Assembly: GCF_014851685.1 (NCBI RefSeq)
Contig: NZ_JACVAC010000002.1
Location: 124,001 to 188,000, forward strand
Direction of reading: 5' to 3'
From: Pseudomonas sp. PDM05
Lineage (GTDB): Bacteria; Pseudomonadota; Gammaproteobacteria; Pseudomonadales; Pseudomonadaceae
DNA: 64,000 bases
Shown here: positions 9,680 to 18,590 of the stretch, piece by piece
Numbering within the stretch: the first letter of the stretch is position 1
Layout: each line of letters starts with the position of its first letter
Notes under the pieces: model-generated
The model's database searches: none
What the model saw: the letters and a program-made list of their open reading frames with translations, nothing else
What the model was told of the DNA's origin: nothing
Program-made: the position numbers and the translations under genes

Positions 9680-12600
9680 CCCGATCTGCGCACGCCGGAT
9701 CTCGAGGGTTTGCTGCACTCGCCCGGTCTGCCCGGTGCGCATGCGCGCGAAGGCCTGGGCTTCGACTGCGGCCTGTGCCTGGCGGCCCAGGCGTTCCTGT
9801 TCCGGACTCTTGAGGTGAGCAGCGGTGAAGTGATCGTCCGGGCCTTCACTGCGCCCGTAGTGAAAATGCGCGAAGCACAACGGCTTGCCGGTGTGGACAT
9901 CATTCACGGCATACACCTGCAAAAAATCATCGCCCTTGAGCTTTACCCGGGCGCCTTGGCGATGAACGCGCACTTCGTTGTGGCTATGCAAAAAAGCCAC
10001 GTCGGTTTGGGTCAGCGTTTTATTGCGTGTGGCGCGCACGCGTGCGCTCAGCCCTGCCGCTTCAAGCTTTGCCACCGCTGCCCGCAAGCTCGCCTCGGCC
10101 GTCCGCGCATTGGCCTGCTGCACCGCCGCCAGCCGCGCGTTGTCCAGGCCGCGCAGTTTTCGGCCAATGGCCTCGGCCGCCCACAAACGGCTGCGGGCCT
10201 GAGCGTCCAGTAGTTCTTGCAGGGATGCCGCGTCATTGGCCTTGTCGACCATCGCTTCAACATGGGCGATGGCTTTATCGGTTTCTCCCAGCAACAGGTT
10301 GGCCTTTTTCAACAGGCTATTGAGTTCGGGATCGGGCCGCGCGGGTGGCGTGACGTTTTCCAGGTCCCAGACGCCGTCCTCGGCCTCGGTGAATGAACCG
10401 ATGACGCTGCCGGCCGCATCCAGCATCTGAGCGGTATCTACGCCTGTGGGTTCTGGGCTCATACGCGCTACATACAGGTCATGATTGCGGGTGCGGATGA
10501 TCTTGTTGCGCCGTTTCCCCGAGGTGTCAGGTGGGGCTTTGAACACCTCTTGCGCCTGCGGCTGCAGCAACCCCGCCAGTTGTTGTTCCACGTTACGGTG
10601 CAGGGTGGCCAACAACCCTTGAAGCTGCTGCAGGTACGCGAGGTTGAACCTGTCCGGTTCCATGGCACGCCAGAACTCAATGCGATCATCGGTCTGCGCA
10701 AACACATGGTCGATGCTGTCGAGCAATTCAACGCGTTCAGCCTCGCTGCTGTGCACCTGCGACAACTCGGCCAGGGAGCGGCTGGCCCAGCGGGCACGGT
10801 CGACTGTGGTGCTCATGTTCTCGAAAAGATCATCTTCGAAGGGCAGGCCCGGCACGTCGATGGCCAGGCCCCATAGCGTGGTGAGCTGCAAGGACTGCAG
10901 GTCGAGGACCGACGGGCGCACCGGCATCAACTCTGCCAGCGCCCGGGCCTTGTCGCGGCCGAGTCGGGGCACTTGGCGAAGCTCGTCGAGGTAGCGCTGT
11001 TCCAGGATGCGCCAACGAATCACGTTGTCGTGGATGACTGCCAGCTCACGCAAGCCCTGGTTCAGTTCGGCATGGGTCTGTTCGTCGCCGGCCTCCAGCA
11101 ATGGTCGCAATTGCAGGTTGCGCAGATGCATGCGTGTGCGGCTGTCGGCATCCAACAACTGTATCGTCAGAATGATCGACTCCAGTATCTGGCTCAGTTC
11201 CTCTTCGTAGCGCGGCCGTGGCCCCTGGTCGCGCAGGCGCCTGAGCAGTTGCAACTCGTCCTGGCAAAGCTCCAGTTTCTCTTCCAAGGCCTTGAAGTAG
11301 CGGGCCTGGGCCTGAGTGCGCTGTTGCTCGGTGACTTCATCGGCGGGCTTGTTGGCCAACGTGCGGGCGAGTTCCATGGCGCTCTGGGCGCGAGCGCGTT
11401 TCTGTGTGGCCTGACGGTATTGGTTTTCAAGGACCTGGCGGTTGTCGACAGGCTCGATAGCGCCATCTCCCGCGCCACCGAGCAGGCGCAATTGCAGGTC
11501 AACCTCCCAGCGCCCTTGCCCCACGGCTTTGAGCCACGGCCCCCGGTGCATGCCATCCGCACTGATCACCCGTACGCGTCCATGTTCCATGCGCACGCGG
11601 AATTTATGCCCTTGCACCAATGCCAGCCAACGCGGTGGGGTGCGCTGTGTGTCGCGCACCAGTCCTTGCCAGGGCCCGCTGGTTTCAGCGCCTTCCAAGG
11701 CCACGGGCCAGGGCGCTGCAAAGCTGTGCAGGCTGAACCGTTGCAGGCGTGCCCACATCTCTGGCGTGAGGGTGTCGCGGGCATTGGCCCAGCCCGACGG
11801 CGCGAGGAACTGCGCAGGGGGCGCGATCCGTACAGGCGGCAGGGGCGGCGGTTCCGCGAGGGCCAACGGCGCAAATACCGGGTGCTCTACCTCCAGGTGG
11901 CGCCGCGCGTCATGGGGTGTGGCCTGGTGCGCCACGACCACCATCAGGTTGGCCAGTAGATCGACCAGTGCGGCATTTTTGGCCTGCTCGTCGGTGCCCT
12001 GCAAGGCGACGATGTCCTGCCGGGTGCTGTCGACCAACTGCACCAGCCACCCCACCAGCATCAGCGGCCCGGTGAGCAGGGGTTGCAGGGTGCCGAACAA
12101 CAACCAGCCGACCTGCTTGAGGCTGGCCCAGCGCTGTTCGGCGTTCGACACCGTCTGACGCTCAGCCAGGCTTGCCAAGGCTTGAGCCATGGCCGTAAAC
12201 AGGTGATCAGTGGGGTCGCCGACAAGCACTGACTTGCTCAGCTGTGCCGGTGCCGGTTGTTCATAACGCGTGAACTCATCGCCCTGCAGAAAATGCTGAG
12301 TGCGCGGTTCGTCAAACCCACCATTGGCATAGACCGCCTGACGCTGGGGCGCCAGCCAGGTCAGCACGCTGTCTTGCAGCGCGCCGGGTTGCCGGATCGC
12401 CTCGAACAAGGCCTTCAGCGATGGGAACTCCTGTAGCGGCGGCTCGAACAAAGGCCGATAGAGCAAGTGGGGGCCGACCTCGCCTTGCCGAGGGCCAATG
12501 ATGAACATATTGGCCACTTCATCCGCCGTCGCCCCGGCGACGGCCTTGAACGCCAAGGGCCAGAATGCGTCGGACGTCGCACTGGGTTGCAGCGCAGCCC

Positions 12601-14152
12601 GCAAGCGCCGAAAACCTGCCTGGGTCAGCCCATGCTCACCCTTGATTTGCCATTCCAGGGCCTGCATCGGCAGCTGCACGCGCAATTGCAGGCTGAACAA
12701 TTGACGTCGATTGGGGTTACCAATCAATTGTTGTTTGAGCAGTGCCGGATACCGCTGTCCGATGTCGGCCTCGGTCACGCAACGCTGGAGCAGCTCATAG
12801 CTCAACCAGGCGGGCGCAGGCTCGCCCTTGAGGCGAATCGCTTTGACGGTGTGGGCAAAGCCCACCAGGTTCTCGAGGGCCCACTCCGTCAGGCTGACGT
12901 GGAAGCGCTCCACCTGCCCGGCGATAAAACCTCCCGGCACCGGCACTGCGGCGGCAATCACCCGCTCAAAGGTCAAGCGAATATCGGCGGGGCTCAGCGC
13001 CGCGGCGCGTGCGTCCTTTCGCAAACAGGCTTGCAAGCGCTCGTTGGCATAGCCCTGCAACGAGGGGATACCGTCGAGAAAATGCCGCGCACCGCTGTGC
13101 TGGCGGGCGAGCACCAATGCTTGCAGCAATTGCGCGTAGGCGATGCACTGATCGGGCGTGGCATGGACCAGCCACAGCGGCAGTTGCTCGCGCAACGTCT
13201 GCTGACGCGGACTGAGGGCCGCTACAAACCAGCGGCGGCTGTCGGTGATCATGCCCAGTAGCGCCTGATAATCCTCGACGGAGCGCGGCACCAGGGGGTC
13301 AAGCAACGCAATCTCTTGCAACTGCAACGCCAGGTAACTGGCCGCCAGCGCGTCAAAGGGATCGCCCTGCACCTCGACGGCGAACCATTGCCCGCCCGCG
13401 CCTGCAAGCAATGGGCTGGCGTAGGCCGGCAACAGCGCTGGCAGGCTGTCCGGAGTGTCCAGGCGCTGCACACCGCAGGCCGGGCTGAACAAGAACGTCT
13501 GCGTGGCGGTTTGCAGCAGGAGCAGCGCCAGCATCTGCACCGACGCCCCGCGGCGCAGGTGCAGCGTTTGTACCCTCAGTGCCGGGCCATGGGCCGACCA
13601 CTCCCGATTGGGGCGGCGGCCATGCAACGCCGACCTGGGAAAGACCCGGGCGAAGCACTCCGCGCTCATGCCCGGCGGCGGGGGCGAGTCGTAGAGCAAC
13701 GCCAGCAACTCATCGGCCAGGTAGCCCCAACGCGTCATGTGCAACGGCAGCGGCTCGTTCCACCACGCCTGCAGACGCCGTGAAAAAAACCCCAGCAGGC
13801 GCGCCCCGCAGCGGTTGATCAGGCCTTCCAGCTCCGCCAGGCTTGGGCCGCCCGGCGCATAGGTTTCCCGGACTCGCTGCACCACATGCTGGTAGCCCTC
13901 GGCCAACAACGTGGGCCGCGCGGCTGCCAGACGCGCCATCACCAAGTCGGGCAAGGAACGATACGGGCCGTCGGGTGTGGCCAGGTAAATCAAACGCGCA
14001 GAATAATTGCGTCCCGCGCAGTACTGGTCCAGGTAGGCCTGGGCACAGTCTGCGGCGACGGTTGTCAACGAGGGAGGGTCGTCGAACAGGTTCAGCACCT
14101 GTTCGATATGCACCTGGCGCATGGCCGCCGGGGGTGTCGAAGTGAGAGTCAT
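9641..14152 (-). CDS. Giant dermonecrotic-toxin-domain-like protein (DUF6543-type)
   Basis: This 1503-residue protein has no signal peptide. A hydrophobic stretch lies near residues 670-700 and long helical, charged segments near 860-1130. Composition and the N-terminal region (YLDQYCAGRNYSARLIYL, SLPDLVMARL, then HMTRWGYLADELLALLYD) resemble the large Pseudomonas dermonecrotic-toxin-domain proteins that often occur as orphans near NEL effectors. I see no LRR, NEL cysteine motif or known catalytic motif. The only ordered C-terminal feature is a His/Asp-rich segment (HSHNEVRVHRQG, then CFAHFHYGRSEGPDDHF), which could be a metal or catalytic site. It is probably a secreted or injected toxin, but the function is unproven. 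It sits alone on the minus strand, about 100 bp downstream of the aldehyde dehydrogenase stop, and its stop overlaps the PBP-like gene. Confidence 0.72.
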   Translation of the reverse strand: MTLTSTPPAAMRQVHIEQVLNLFDDPPSLTTVAADCAQAYLDQYCAGRNYSARLIYLATPDGPYRSLPDLVMARLAAARPTLLAEGYQHVVQRVRETYAPGGPSLAELEGLINRCGARLLGFFSRRLQAWWNEPLPLHMTRWGYLADELLALLYDSPPPPGMSAECFARVFPRSALHGRRPNREWSAHGPALRVQTLHLRRGASVQMLALLLLQTATQTFLFSPACGVQRLDTPDSLPALLPAYASPLLAGAGGQWFAVEVQGDPFDALAASYLALQLQEIALLDPLVPRSVEDYQALLGMITDSRRWFVAALSPRQQTLREQLPLWLVHATPDQCIAYAQLLQALVLARQHSGARHFLDGIPSLQGYANERLQACLRKDARAAALSPADIRLTFERVIAAAVPVPGGFIAGQVERFHVSLTEWALENLVGFAHTVKAIRLKGEPAPAWLSYELLQRCVTEADIGQRYPALLKQQLIGNPNRRQLFSLQLRVQLPMQALEWQIKGEHGLTQAGFRRLRAALQPSATSDAFWPLAFKAVAGATADEVANMFIIGPRQGEVGPHLLYRPLFEPPLQEFPSLKALFEAIRQPGALQDSVLTWLAPQRQAVYANGGFDEPRTQHFLQGDEFTRYEQPAPAQLSKSVLVGDPTDHLFTAMAQALASLAERQTVSNAEQRWASLKQVGWLLFGTLQPLLTGPLMLVGWLVQLVDSTRQDIVALQGTDEQAKNAALVDLLANLMVVVAHQATPHDARRHLEVEHPVFAPLALAEPPPLPPVRIAPPAQFLAPSGWANARDTLTPEMWARLQRFSLHSFAAPWPVALEGAETSGPWQGLVRDTQRTPPRWLALVQGHKFRVRMEHGRVRVISADGMHRGPWLKAVGQGRWEVDLQLRLLGGAGDGAIEPVDNRQVLENQYRQATQKRARAQSAMELARTLANKPADEVTEQQRTQAQARYFKALEEKLELCQDELQLLRRLRDQGPRPRYEEELSQILESIILTIQLLDADSRTRMHLRNLQLRPLLEAGDEQTHAELNQGLRELAVIHDNVIRWRILEQRYLDELRQVPRLGRDKARALAELMPVRPSVLDLQSLQLTTLWGLAIDVPGLPFEDDLFENMSTTVDRARWASRSLAELSQVHSSEAERVELLDSIDHVFAQTDDRIEFWRAMEPDRFNLAYLQQLQGLLATLHRNVEQQLAGLLQPQAQEVFKAPPDTSGKRRNKIIRTRNHDLYVARMSPEPTGVDTAQMLDAAGSVIGSFTEAEDGVWDLENVTPPARPDPELNSLLKKANLLLGETDKAIAHVEAMVDKANDAASLQELLDAQARSRLWAAEAIGRKLRGLDNARLAAVQQANARTAEASLRAAVAKLEAAGLSARVRATRNKTLTQTDVAFLHSHNEVRVHRQGARVKLKGDDFLQVYAVNDVHTGKPLCFAHFHYGRSEGPDDHFTAAHLKSPEQERLGRQAQAAVEAQAFARMRTGQTGRVQQTLEIRRAQIGLALARQLFFSVD

Positions 14153-14250
14153 CGGGGTTTCTCTATCGAGGGTGAACGCCAGACCCTACTCGCGCTCGCA
14201 CTGCGACTCGCACTACACAAATACCGCCCCGTCGCCTGTCGCTCAAGCCG

Positions 14251-15669
14251 TTAATACCCAAACAACGACTTGCTCTCCAGGTATTCTTCAAACCCCCACT
14301 CACCCCATTCCCGGCCATTACCCGACTGCTTGTAGCCGCCAAACGGCGCGGCCTGGTCGGCCCGGGCGCCATTGAGATGGACCATGCCGGTGCGCAGTTG
14401 CCGCGCAACCCTGCGGCTGCGTTCGAGGCTGGTCGAAGTGACGTAACCTGACAAGCCATAAGGGCTGTCGTTCGCGATGGCAATCGCCTCGGCTTCGCTG
14501 TCGTACGGCATGATCGCCAGGACCGGGCCGAAGATTTCTTCACGCGCCACGAGCATGTCCGGGGTGACGTCGGCAAATACCGTAGGTTGCACGTAGTACC
14601 CGCGTTCAATCCCCCGTGGTCGTCCCAGCCCTCCGGCGATCAATCGCGAACCCTCGCCGATGGCCTCAACGATCATGGCCTGAACCCGCTCAAATTGCAG
14701 GGCGTTCGCCACAGGGCCGATGGCGCAGGTCGGCTGGCTGTCGTCGAAACACACCTGCGCCAGCACTTCCTGGACGATATCAATCACGGCCTGTTGCTGC
14801 GCGCGCGGTACTAGCAGGCGCGTCGGCGCATTGCACGACTGGCCACTGTTACGGATGCACGCCTGTAACCCGTGACGCACCGCGCTAGGCAGATAGGCGT
14901 CGTCGAGCAGAATATTCGCGGATTTGCCGCCCAGCTCCTGGGACACACGCTTGACGGTATCGGCCGCCGCCTTGGCCACTGCGATGCCGGCGCGGGTCGA
15001 GCCGGTAAACGACACCATATCCACCTCGGCATGGCTGGCCAGCGCAGCGCCAACCACCGGCCCACTACCGTTGACCAGGTTGAACACCCCCTTCGGCACC
15101 CCGGCCTCATGCAGGATTTGCGCGACGATATGGGCCGACAACGGCGCACACTCACTTGGCTTGAGTACGACGGTGCAGCCCACCGCCAGGGCGGGTGCGA
15201 GCTTGCAGGTGAGTTGATTGAGTGGCCAGTTCCAGGGGGTGATCAGGGCGCACACGCCGATAGGCTCACGCACCACTAGCGTCTGGCCCACGCGGCGTTC
15301 GAAGCGATAATCGCGTAGCACTTCCAGCGCCTGCACCAGATGGCCCAGGCCGGCCGGCACATGCGCACTGCGGGCCAGGGACAGCGGCGCGCCCATTTCC
15401 AGGTGAACCGCTTCGACCAGCGCTTCGCTGTGGAGTTTGTAGGCCTGGATAATGCGTTGCAGCAGGTCGACACGCGCCTCAAGCGAACTTGCTGCGAACC
15501 CGGCAAACGCTTGCCTGGCCGCGCCGACTGCGCGGTCCACATCGTGGCTGTCGCCAAGGCTGATGCGCGCAACCACCTGCTCGGTGGACGGATTTACCAC
15601 GGGCTCAATGGCCGTGCCGTGAGGCTTGACCCAGGCACCGTCAATGTAGAACTCAAACAGATCCGACAT
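14251..15669 (-). CDS. NAD(P)-dependent aldehyde dehydrogenase
   Basis: This 472-residue aldehyde dehydrogenase has the catalytic Cys279 in GQSCNAP, the general-base Glu245 in SQELGGKS and the cofactor-binding segment ITPWNWPLNQL. It should oxidise an aldehyde to a carboxylate in the cytoplasm. It is the last gene of the minus-strand catabolic set and begins 14 bp after the aminotransferase stop, so its likely substrate is the semialdehyde made by that enzyme. The ATG at 15669 is preceded by GGGAG; the frame stays open further upstream, but that stretch only shadows the aminotransferase gene. The analogy with NylE-type adipate semialdehyde dehydrogenase is an inference from order. Confidence 0.9.
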   Translation of the reverse strand: MSDLFEFYIDGAWVKPHGTAIEPVVNPSTEQVVARISLGDSHDVDRAVGAARQAFAGFAASSLEARVDLLQRIIQAYKLHSEALVEAVHLEMGAPLSLARSAHVPAGLGHLVQALEVLRDYRFERRVGQTLVVREPIGVCALITPWNWPLNQLTCKLAPALAVGCTVVLKPSECAPLSAHIVAQILHEAGVPKGVFNLVNGSGPVVGAALASHAEVDMVSFTGSTRAGIAVAKAAADTVKRVSQELGGKSANILLDDAYLPSAVRHGLQACIRNSGQSCNAPTRLLVPRAQQQAVIDIVQEVLAQVCFDDSQPTCAIGPVANALQFERVQAMIVEAIGEGSRLIAGGLGRPRGIERGYYVQPTVFADVTPDMLVAREEIFGPVLAIMPYDSEAEAIAIANDSPYGLSGYVTSTSLERSRRVARQLRTGMVHLNGARADQAAPFGGYKQSGNGREWGEWGFEEYLESKSLFGY

Positions 15670-15683
15670 ACCTTGGACTCCCT

Positions 15684-17009
15684 TCAGGCGACGTGTTTCA
15701 GGGCACTGGCCAGGGTGTCGAACACCTGGGCGATCTCCTGCGGGCTGATCACCAGCGGCGGCGAAATCACAATGGTGTCGCCCGAGCCGCGTACCAGCAC
15801 GCCGTTGTCGAAGCACCACTGCGCAACCTCGCTGCCACGCGCACCGGGGAAACCAGGGCGCGGCTCGAGTTCGACCGCGCAGAGCAAACCGATCGCGCGT
15901 ACGTCCAGCACCGGGCCGATGCCCTGCAGCGCGAGTGCGGTGGACTGCCACAGCCCACTCACCGCGCTGACGTGCTGGTTGATGCCCAGTTCACGATGCA
16001 CCTCGAGGGTGGCCAACCCGGCCGCACACGCCAGTGGATGGGCTGAATAGGTGTAGCCGTGCATCAGTTCGATGACATTCTGCGGCCCGGCCATGAACGC
16101 TTCATACACCGCGCCACTGACCAGCACGCCGCCCATGGGCACGGCGCCGTTGGTCAGGCCCTTGGCGGTGGTGATCAGGTCCGGCAGTACGCCGAAGGCT
16201 TGCGCGGCAAAGGGAGCGCCGACGCGGCCAAAGCCCGTGATGACCTCGTCGAAAATCAACAGCACGCCGTGCCGTGTGCAAATCTCGCGCAAGCGTTGCA
16301 GGTAGCCTTGGGGCGGCGGATAAACCCCACCGGAGCCGGTCACCGGCTCGACAATCACCGCGGCCACGGTGCTCGGGTCCTGGATGTCCAGCAGTTGTGT
16401 CAGCGCATCAGCGTAACTGGCGCCCTGCTGCGGCTGCCCGACGCTGAAACGCATGCCCGCGTCATACGGCAATGGCAGGTGCGAGACCTCCCCCAGCAGT
16501 GGGCCAAAGTCACGTTTCTGGCGGCCGATACCGGATACCGACAGCCCACCGAAGCCCATGCCATGGTAGCCCTTGGCACGCCCGATAAACTTGGTACGGC
16601 GGCAATCACCACGCGCCTGGTGATACGCCCGCGCGATCTTCAGCGCGGTATCCACCGCTTCAGAGCCGGAGTTGGTGAAGAACACCTGCTCCATACCAGC
16701 GGGGCTGACGTCGATCAATCGCTCGGCCATTTCCAGGGCCTGGGGGTGGCTCATCTTGAACGACGAGACAAAGTCCAGGCGCCCCGCCGCTTCGCGAATG
16801 GCTTCGACGATTTTCGGCTGGCCATGCCCGGCATTCACGCACCATAGCCCCGCCATTGCGTCGAGTACGCGGCGCCCATCGGTGGTGGTGTAGTGCATAC
16901 CCTCGGCGCTGGCGAACATCATCGGTTGTTGCTGGAACTGGCGCATCGGCGTAAATGGCGCCCAGAACGCGCCCCGCGCGGAAACTGAAGGGTTGGAAAG
17001 ATCGGTCAT
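15684..17009 (-). CDS. Class III omega-aminotransferase (beta-alanine--pyruvate transaminase type)
   Basis: This 441-residue PLP enzyme carries the class III signature. The Schiff-base lysine is Lys283 in TTAKGLTNGAVPMGG, preceded by the LIFDEVITGFGR block, and the phosphate-binding NSGSEAVDTALKIAR lies near residue 115. The N-terminal FWAPFTPMRQF and the WCVNAGHGQ segment are typical of beta-alanine/omega-amino acid:pyruvate transaminases. It should move an omega-amino group to pyruvate and leave a semialdehyde for the adjacent dehydrogenase. Its ATG overlaps the serine hydrolase stop (ATGA), indicating translational coupling. The substrate is not determined; beta-alanine, 4-aminobutyrate and 6-aminohexanoate are all possible. 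Confidence 0.9.
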   Translation of the reverse strand: MTDLSNPSVSARGAFWAPFTPMRQFQQQPMMFASAEGMHYTTTDGRRVLDAMAGLWCVNAGHGQPKIVEAIREAAGRLDFVSSFKMSHPQALEMAERLIDVSPAGMEQVFFTNSGSEAVDTALKIARAYHQARGDCRRTKFIGRAKGYHGMGFGGLSVSGIGRQKRDFGPLLGEVSHLPLPYDAGMRFSVGQPQQGASYADALTQLLDIQDPSTVAAVIVEPVTGSGGVYPPPQGYLQRLREICTRHGVLLIFDEVITGFGRVGAPFAAQAFGVLPDLITTAKGLTNGAVPMGGVLVSGAVYEAFMAGPQNVIELMHGYTYSAHPLACAAGLATLEVHRELGINQHVSAVSGLWQSTALALQGIGPVLDVRAIGLLCAVELEPRPGFPGARGSEVAQWCFDNGVLVRGSGDTIVISPPLVISPQEIAQVFDTLASALKHVA

Positions 17010-18523
17010 GGCGACTCCTGCAAAGCGATGGTTGGATGGCCGGTCAGCGTCGGGCGCTGCAATGGGCCTGCGTTTACGTTGACGCTGCGGTCCACGTACA
17101 AGGTGCCGTGTTCGAGACGGCAGGTGACCCGATCACAAAACGCCGTCTCGACAAACTGCCAGGTCATGCTCAACACCCCGTCTTCGGTCCAGCGCGCCTG
17201 CGCCACCACCGGGGTGAGTTGCGGCTGGTATTGGTGATGCAGATAGTGGCCGGTCATGCTGGTCTGGGTTTCGATGCCGGCGCTCAGCCCGGCACGGATG
17301 CAATGGGTGCCACGGGGGTCGGTGAGGTAAAAGTCACAATGCTCGGGCCCGAACTCCAGGCGCACTTGGCTGACCTGGTCTTCGTTGGCCTGCATGACGA
17401 ACGTACCGCTGAATTGAGCCTGGCGCGGCGAGCTCGCGGCGCCAGACATGACCGGCCGCTGTTGACGCGCCAGCAGCGCCGCCAGCCCGGCATCCAACGA
17501 GCCTTCGCTGGGTACGTCCAGCGCGGGCAAAAGATGCTCCCAGAGCAAGCTGTGCAAGCGCCGCTCGCCCAGGGCAAGCCCCGCGGTAAACGCAATCACC
17601 GTGTTATGGCGAGGTAACACAATGCACTGCTGGCCAAACACGCCGGAGGCGTAATACCCACCGTGCAGGGTCATCCACCACTGGAAGCCGTAGCCTTCGC
17701 GGCGCGTGACAGAGGCGTCGCTGGACTCGTCGCGGCTCAGGTAGCGTTTGCCATCGAAGGCGCCCATCCATACATCATCGACGTGCCCACGGGTCGCTTG
17801 GGCCACCCATTCCCGGGACAACAATTGCTGCCCCTGCCAATGGCCGTGCTGCAAGTGCAATACGCCGAACTTGAGCAAGTCTTCGGTGCGGCAACTGAGG
17901 CCATTGCCCCCGGTGTTGAAACCGCCAGGTGCCAGGTCCCACTCGATGGGGCCCATGCCCATGGGTTGGAAAATACGTGCGTTGCACAGCTCGAACGCCG
18001 TCTGGCCGCTGACCACGCTGACAATCGCCGAGAGCATGAAGCTCGACGCACTGCTATAGATAAACCGGTGCCCTGGCGGGTCTTCGACCGGCTCGTTGAG
18101 GAACAACCGCACCCAACTGTCACTGCGCCCACGCCAGGCGCCACCCGAGATGCCCTGGCGATGGCCGGTGCGCATTGTCAGCAAATCCCGCACGGTCATG
18201 GCCGCCAGGTTGGCGCTGATGGATGCCGGGCAATCGGCGGCAAAAAAATCCACCACCTTGGCGTCCAACGACAGCGCGCCGTCATCCACCAGCAGCCCGA
18301 CGGCCATGGACACCCAGCTTTTGGTCGCCGAATGCTGGACGTGCAGGCGTGTGGCGCAATAAGGCGCCCAAAACGCTTCAGCTACCACCGCGCCATCGCG
18401 GTACAGCATGAAGCTGTGCAACTCCAGGTCCGCAGCGTTCACCGCTTCGATGAAATCACTTACGCCACGCGCCGATACGCGTTGTTGACTGGGCGGTGCC
18501 CGCCGCAACGGCAAACTCGTCAT
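17006..18523 (-). CDS. SxxK serine hydrolase (beta-lactamase/NylB fold), cytoplasmic
   Basis: The protein has 505 residues from the ATG at 18523, which has GAGGGG 9 bases upstream; an earlier in-frame ATG at 18580 has no such site. The N-terminal domain is a class C beta-lactamase-type hydrolase with Ser65-Ala-Thr-Lys68 as the nucleophile motif and Tyr156-Ser-Ser158 as the YxN-like motif. A VFGQQ segment stands where the KTG or HGQ motif falls. A beta-rich C-terminal domain (about 350-505) is extra compared with esterases or NylB. There is no signal peptide, so it acts in the cytoplasm, unlike true beta-lactamases. With ABC importer genes upstream and an omega-aminotransferase downstream, an amide or oligomer hydrolase role similar to 6-aminohexanoate-dimer hydrolase is plausible. 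An esterase or D-aminopeptidase is the alternative. Confidence 0.82.
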   Translation of the reverse strand: MTSLPLRRAPPSQQRVSARGVSDFIEAVNAADLELHSFMLYRDGAVVAEAFWAPYCATRLHVQHSATKSWVSMAVGLLVDDGALSLDAKVVDFFAADCPASISANLAAMTVRDLLTMRTGHRQGISGGAWRGRSDSWVRLFLNEPVEDPPGHRFIYSSASSFMLSAIVSVVSGQTAFELCNARIFQPMGMGPIEWDLAPGGFNTGGNGLSCRTEDLLKFGVLHLQHGHWQGQQLLSREWVAQATRGHVDDVWMGAFDGKRYLSRDESSDASVTRREGYGFQWWMTLHGGYYASGVFGQQCIVLPRHNTVIAFTAGLALGERRLHSLLWEHLLPALDVPSEGSLDAGLAALLARQQRPVMSGAASSPRQAQFSGTFVMQANEDQVSQVRLEFGPEHCDFYLTDPRGTHCIRAGLSAGIETQTSMTGHYLHHQYQPQLTPVVAQARWTEDGVLSMTWQFVETAFCDRVTCRLEHGTLYVDRSVNVNAGPLQRPTLTGHPTIALQESP

Positions 18524-18590
18524 CTGATCTATCCCCTCATGTCCACTGCTTGGGCGTGCAACAGGCTGTGCCTGTTGCACGCCATTCCCG

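Noticed and set aside
15670..15951. N-terminal extension of the aldehyde dehydrogenase frame
   Set aside because: It overlaps the aminotransferase gene; the ATG at 15669 has a ribosome site and normal family start.
17006..18523. True beta-lactamase
   Set aside because: No signal peptide, a YSS rather than YAN motif, no clear KTG, and location within a catabolic gene set.
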